Positions 13,961 to 16,856 of a stretch of DNA of 16,856 bases are shown one piece after another; within the stretch, counting starts at the first letter, position 1; every line of letters begins with the position of its first letter. Both the position numbers and the translations under genes were made by a program. The notes beneath the pieces were generated by a model. It saw nothing but the letters and a program-made list of their open reading frames with translations, was not told where the DNA came from and did no database searches. The stretch is from an uncultured bacterium (GTDB taxonomy: Bacteria > Hydrothermota > Tepidihabitantia > Tepidihabitantales > Tepidihabitantaceae), in the NCBI GenBank assembly GCA_937139435.1, contig CAKZPX010000099.1, forward strand, positions 1 through 16,856. The letters run 5' to 3'.

Positions 13961-14263
13961 TCAGGGGCGCTGGTCGGTGGGACGGTTGATAGTCTGGAGG
14001 TAGAGGATGCGGAGCTGGTAGATGAGGTCGTTGAGGAGTTCGGTCTCTTCCGGGGTGCGGTTGCCCTCGGTTTTGGTTTTGAGTATCTCCATGGTGTCAA
14101 TGGTGTGCTGGGCTAATGTCGGGTTGACTTCAACACCGGGTGCATCCGGGGTGAGCGGTTTGCCCAGGTAGAGGAGAGCGGTGGCGGCAAGGTTCAGTAT
14201 CAGGCTGGTAAAGGAGGCGGGTATTTCTTCGCCACCAGAATGTTTTTTTTCCTGTTCACTCAT
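13961..14263 (-). CDS. DUF1844 family protein
   Basis: The 100-residue product shows the DUF1844 pattern: SFTSLILNLAATALLYLGK (17-35), then ANPTLAQH-like VNPTLAQHTIDTMEILKTKTEGN and EETELLNDLIYQLRILYLQTI. The family is widespread and uncharacterised, often about 100 residues. The first hydrophobic helix could be amphipathic rather than membrane-spanning. Its start lies 8 bases inside the end of alr, so it is translated from the same mRNA. Confidence 0.88.
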   Translation of the reverse strand: MSEQEKKHSGGEEIPASFTSLILNLAATALLYLGKPLTPDAPGVEVNPTLAQHTIDTMEILKTKTEGNRTPEETELLNDLIYQLRILYLQTINRPTDQRP

Positions 14264-15440
14264 TGTTCAACAGGGTTTTGATATGGGTTACTTTGCCGTT
14301 TTCTATGTAGAGGCGCGGAACACGGGGGCTAACCCGGCAGATGATTTCATAGGGGATGGTGCCGGCAAGAAGGGCAAGTTCGTTGGCGCAGATTTTTTTG
14401 CCCTCCGCAGCACCGAGCAGGGTGACGGTGTCACCGAGTTTTGCCCCGGGGATATCGGTAACATCAAGCATTGTCAGGTCCATAGACACATTGCCAACCA
14501 CCGGTGCCCTTTGACCGTGGAGCAGGGCATAGCCTTTGTTGGTGAGGGAGTAGGGGTAGCCGTCACCGTAGCCCGCAGAGATGACCGCAATGCCGGAGGG
14601 GCGGGAGGTGAAGTAGTTGCGTTCATAACTGATGGAGACGCCTGCTGGAATTGAGCGGAGGTTGACGATTCTCGAGCGCAGTGACATCACCGGTTTGAGG
14701 TTGAGTTCGGCACGGCGATGACCGAAGTGATAACTGACCGGCATTATGCCGTAGAGCATCAGACCAGGACGAACCATATCCAGGTGTGCCTCCGGGATGT
14801 TGAGGCAGCCGGCAGAGTTTGCCGCATGGCGCAGAAATCCGGTGATGCCCCGGGCGTGTAGTTCGGAAATCAGGTGGTTGAACTCCTCAACCTGCTGCCG
14901 GGTGAAGGTGATGTCGGTGTCAGCAGCGGGGAAATGGGTAAAGACACCGGCAAGTTTTATCCCGGGTAGACGGGTAACTGCGGTGATAAATTCCAGCGCC
15001 TCGGTGGTGCTGACACCGGTTCGGCCCATACCGGTGTCAACTTCAATGTGGACGCTGAGTGCTTGATTGCGCCGCACCGCCTCCCGGGAAAGCTGCCGGG
15101 CAAAGTTCATTTCGGTAATCGTCGGGGTGAGGTGGTATTGAAATAGTTCCGGTATCTCTTCTTCGGGTGTGGGTGATAGGATAAGGATCGGGGTAGCGTT
15201 GGCACCCGCCTGGCGACAGCTGACACCCTCTTCAACACTGGCAACACCAAAGGCATCAACCAGTTGCCAGGCGGCGCTGGCGATGACGCGCAGTCCGTGA
15301 CCGTAGGCGTCCGCCTTGATGGCAAAGAGCATCTTCCGGTTGCCAATCTGCCGGCGGACTTCGGCGATATTGTGGCGGAGGGCATCAAGGTCAATTTCTG
15401 CCCATACACGTCCGAGACGGGTCTCCGGAAGGTCAAACAT
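14256..15440 (-). CDS. alr: Alanine racemase
   Basis: The PLP enzyme interconverts L- and D-alanine for peptidoglycan, implying a cell wall. With the ATG at 15440 it has 394 residues. The Schiff-base lysine is K42 (FAIKADAYGHG). HIEVDTGMGRTG, HAANSAG, the PLP-contacting Arg in VRPGLMLYG, SYERNYF with the catalytic Tyr region, and GYGDGYP and GNVSMDLTMLDVT follow in order. An upstream TTG at 15476 would add 12 residues, but that TTG is the first three bases of a consensus -35 box and the extension codons are the promoter. The ATG at 15440 is therefore chosen, with a leaderless mRNA. DUF1844 overlaps its end. Confidence 0.95.
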   Translation of the reverse strand: MFDLPETRLGRVWAEIDLDALRHNIAEVRRQIGNRKMLFAIKADAYGHGLRVIASAAWQLVDAFGVASVEEGVSCRQAGANATPILILSPTPEEEIPELFQYHLTPTITEMNFARQLSREAVRRNQALSVHIEVDTGMGRTGVSTTEALEFITAVTRLPGIKLAGVFTHFPAADTDITFTRQQVEEFNHLISELHARGITGFLRHAANSAGCLNIPEAHLDMVRPGLMLYGIMPVSYHFGHRRAELNLKPVMSLRSRIVNLRSIPAGVSISYERNYFTSRPSGIAVISAGYGDGYPYSLTNKGYALLHGQRAPVVGNVSMDLTMLDVTDIPGAKLGDTVTLLGAAEGKKICANELALLAGTIPYEIICRVSPRVPRLYIENGKVTHIKTLLNNE

Positions 15441-15447
15441 GTTCCGG

Positions 15448-15476
15448 ATATTATGAGAAAAACGGTGAGGTGTCAA
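15448..15476 (-). promoter_or_regulatory. Promoter of alr
   Basis: On the minus strand a consensus TTGACA (15471-15476), a 17-bp spacer and TAATAT (15448-15453). Seven bases separate the -10 box from the ATG at 15440, so transcription should begin at or next to the start codon. Confidence 0.7.
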
Positions 15477-15538
15477 GGAGAGGACGGACCGCGCCAGTAA
15501 AATTGCGCTTAAGGTGCCACCGGTAGTGCGGTGTGTTC

Positions 15539-15567
15539 TTGACTATTTATTTTAACCGAGTTAGACT
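15539..15567 (+). promoter_or_regulatory. Promoter of adk-map
   Basis: TTGACT (15539-15544), a 17-bp spacer and TAGACT (15562-15567). A start near 15574 leaves a leader of about 24 bases with AGAGGAG (15581-15587) 10 bases before the adk ATG. It diverges from the alr promoter, with 62 bp between the -35 boxes. Confidence 0.7.
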
Positions 15568-15597
15568 CTACGCTAAAAAGAGAGGAGCAGGTTAGTT

Positions 15598-16266
15598 ATG
15601 AGTGAAAAGGCTGATGGTTTGCGTCTGGTTTTGCTCGGTCCACCCGGTTCTGGTAAGGGAACCCAGGCAGAGCTTCTTTCCGACAAACTGGGTTTTGTTC
15701 ATTACTCAACCGGTGAGGTGTTCCGGGAGGAGATCGGCAAGCGGACACCGTTAGGTATTAAGGTGGAGGGTTATGTTGTCTCTGGCGGGCTGGTGCCAGA
15801 TGAGGTGGTGCTGGAGGGGGAGGAGGTTTTTTTGCAAGCCAATGCGGGCAGGTCAGTTGTGTTTGACGGGTTTCCCCGGACAATACCGCAGGCAGAGGGG
15901 CTGGACCGGTTGTTAGCAAAACTGGGACTGGATTTGAATCTGGTGCTACTGGTGGATTTGAGTGATGATGAGGTGGTGCAGCGACTTTCCCGCCGGCGCC
16001 AGTGCCGTAATTGTGGTAAGATTTACAATCTCAGTTTTAGCCCACCGAAAAGACCGGGTGTCTGTGATGAGTGTGGTGGTGAACTTTATCAGCGCAAGGA
16101 CGACCAGGAGGAGACGATCCGCGCCCGGCTGAGGGTTTACAAGGAGCAGACCAGCCCTTTGATTGATTATTACACCCGACAGGGAAAACTGGTGCGGGTG
16201 GATGGTGCCTTGGGACGGGACAGGGTGTTTGCCCGGGTACAGGAGTTGATTGCGGAAAAGAGATGA
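15598..16266 (+). CDS. adk: Adenylate kinase (zinc-lid type)
   Basis: The enzyme converts AMP and ATP to two ADP. The 222-residue product has the P-loop GPPGSGKGTQAE (residues 14-25), STGEVFREE of the AMP-binding part, FDGFPRTIPQAEGLD, RLSRRRQCRNCGKIYN and RKDDQEETIRARL with the catalytic arginines. The long LID domain carries four cysteines, CRNC and CDEC, a structural zinc site typical of many non-enteric bacteria. It is followed 3 bases later by map, the usual adk-map pair of the ribosomal spc operon, but here without secY in front and with its own promoter. Confidence 0.98.
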   Translation: MSEKADGLRLVLLGPPGSGKGTQAELLSDKLGFVHYSTGEVFREEIGKRTPLGIKVEGYVVSGGLVPDEVVLEGEEVFLQANAGRSVVFDGFPRTIPQAEGLDRLLAKLGLDLNLVLLVDLSDDEVVQRLSRRRQCRNCGKIYNLSFSPPKRPGVCDECGGELYQRKDDQEETIRARLRVYKEQTSPLIDYYTRQGKLVRVDGALGRDRVFARVQELIAEKR

Positions 16267-16269
16267 GGG

Positions 16270-16856
16270 ATGGCGCTTTACATCAAAAGCCCGGAGGAGA
16301 TTGCGGGCATCAGGGAGGCGGGCAGGATAGTTGCCGAACTCCTGCTGCTTCTACCCGAGCGGATTGCGCCCGGTGTGAGTTTAAAGAAACTGGAGAGTTT
16401 CTGTGCGCTTTTTATCCGCAAGCACGGTGCCGAGCCAACGTTTCTTGGTTATCAGGGTTTCCCCGCCGCGGTGTGTATCAGTGTTAATGATGAGGTGGTA
16501 CACGGGATTCCGGATGAGCGGGTACTTGCTGAGGGTGATATCGTGAAGATTGATGTGGGTGTGACCCGGCGTGGTTTTATTGCTGATGCGGCACGCACCT
16601 ATCCGGTGGGACAGATTACTGCTGATGTGGCACGACTGATAAAGGAGACCGAGCGGGCGTTTTACGAGGGGTTAGAGTTTGCCCGCACTGGTTATCGGGT
16701 GGGTGATATCAGTGCTGCGATTCAGCGCTATGTCGAGGCGCAAGGTTTTTCGGTGGTGCGGGAGTTGCACGGGCACGGCGTCGGGATAGAATTACATGAA
16801 GAACCAACGGTGCCCAATTTCGGGACACCGGGTAAAGGTCGGGAACTGGTAAAAGG
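16270..16856 (+). CDS. map: Type I methionine aminopeptidase (partial, C-terminus outside window)
   Basis: Translation from the ATG at 16270 is open to the window edge (195 codons). It removes the N-terminal Met from nascent proteins. The family pattern is clear: MALYIKSPEEIAGIREAGRI, GFPAAVCISVNDEVVHGIP with H78, the metal ligands D95 (KIDVGV) and D106 (IADAARTY), and GHGVG with H169 then LHEEPTVPNFG. The last two ligand glutamates lie beyond the edge. It starts 3 bases after adk, with AGAGATGAGG before the ATG. Confidence 0.96.
   Translation, partial: MALYIKSPEEIAGIREAGRIVAELLLLLPERIAPGVSLKKLESFCALFIRKHGAEPTFLGYQGFPAAVCISVNDEVVHGIPDERVLAEGDIVKIDVGVTRRGFIADAARTYPVGQITADVARLIKETERAFYEGLEFARTGYRVGDISAAIQRYVEAQGFSVVRELHGHGVGIELHEEPTVPNFGTPGKGRELVK

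Noticed and set aside
1..16856. CRISPR arrays, insertion sequences, tRNA or rRNA genes
   Set aside because: I saw no regularly spaced repeats, transposase or integrase motifs, or recognisable tRNA/rRNA cores by eye; no dedicated search could be run.

Overview
The window is a stretch of bacterial chromosome with core genes. Coding DNA is moderately GC-rich, the regulatory gaps are AT-rich, and promoters read as sigma70-type. YidC has the large periplasmic domain of diderm bacteria. The [Fe-S] and thiol-redox genes (ferredoxin:thioredoxin reductase catalytic subunit with a rubredoxin-like tail, an IscU of thermophile type, CxxC glutaredoxin) suggest an uncultured anaerobic, possibly thermophilic lineage of the WOR-3/candidate-phylum kind. 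That placement is an inference from gene content, not a phylogeny.

Layout. (1) 1-2694, minus: an XRE-type regulator followed, with overlapping TGATG, by a secreted M1-aminopeptidase-like protein that runs off the left edge. The regulator promoter carries a perfect dyad over its -10 box. (2) 2695-3357: an AT-rich gap rich in inverted repeats, then a plus-strand gene for a 65-residue single-helix membrane protein, closed by a strong 12-bp terminator hairpin. (3) 3413-6341, minus: a tight five-gene operon, NifS/IscS-like protein, IscU with zinc ribbons, glutaredoxin, FTR-rubredoxin fusion and MTH1187-family protein. (4) 6342-6829: a gap with the operon promoter and a possible decayed gene. (5) 6830-13670, minus: rpmH-rnpA-yidD-yidC-jag-mnmE-usp-ptsN-argS, nearly all joined by overlaps and driven by a near-consensus promoter before rpmH. 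(6) 13961-15440, minus: alr and a DUF1844 gene. (7) 15598-16856, plus: adk and the start of map, divergent from alr.

The most unusual feature is that several full-length proteins have lost residues that define their families. The cysteine desulfurase homologue has Ser where the PLP lysine belongs, yet keeps the catalytic Cys loop. The M1-like protein lacks the HExxH, the third zinc ligand and the GxMEN-type Glu. MnmE has Thr where the hydrolysis Glu is expected. The Jag R3H domain lacks its Arg and His. The [Fe-S]/thiol operon headed by the lysine-less NifS homologue is the best candidate for an undescribed system.

A second theme is leaderless or nearly leaderless transcription. For the XRE gene, the nifS-like gene and alr, the -10 box lies only 6 to 12 bases before the ATG and no Shine-Dalgarno sequence is visible, whereas genes inside the operons often have clear GGAGG-type sites.
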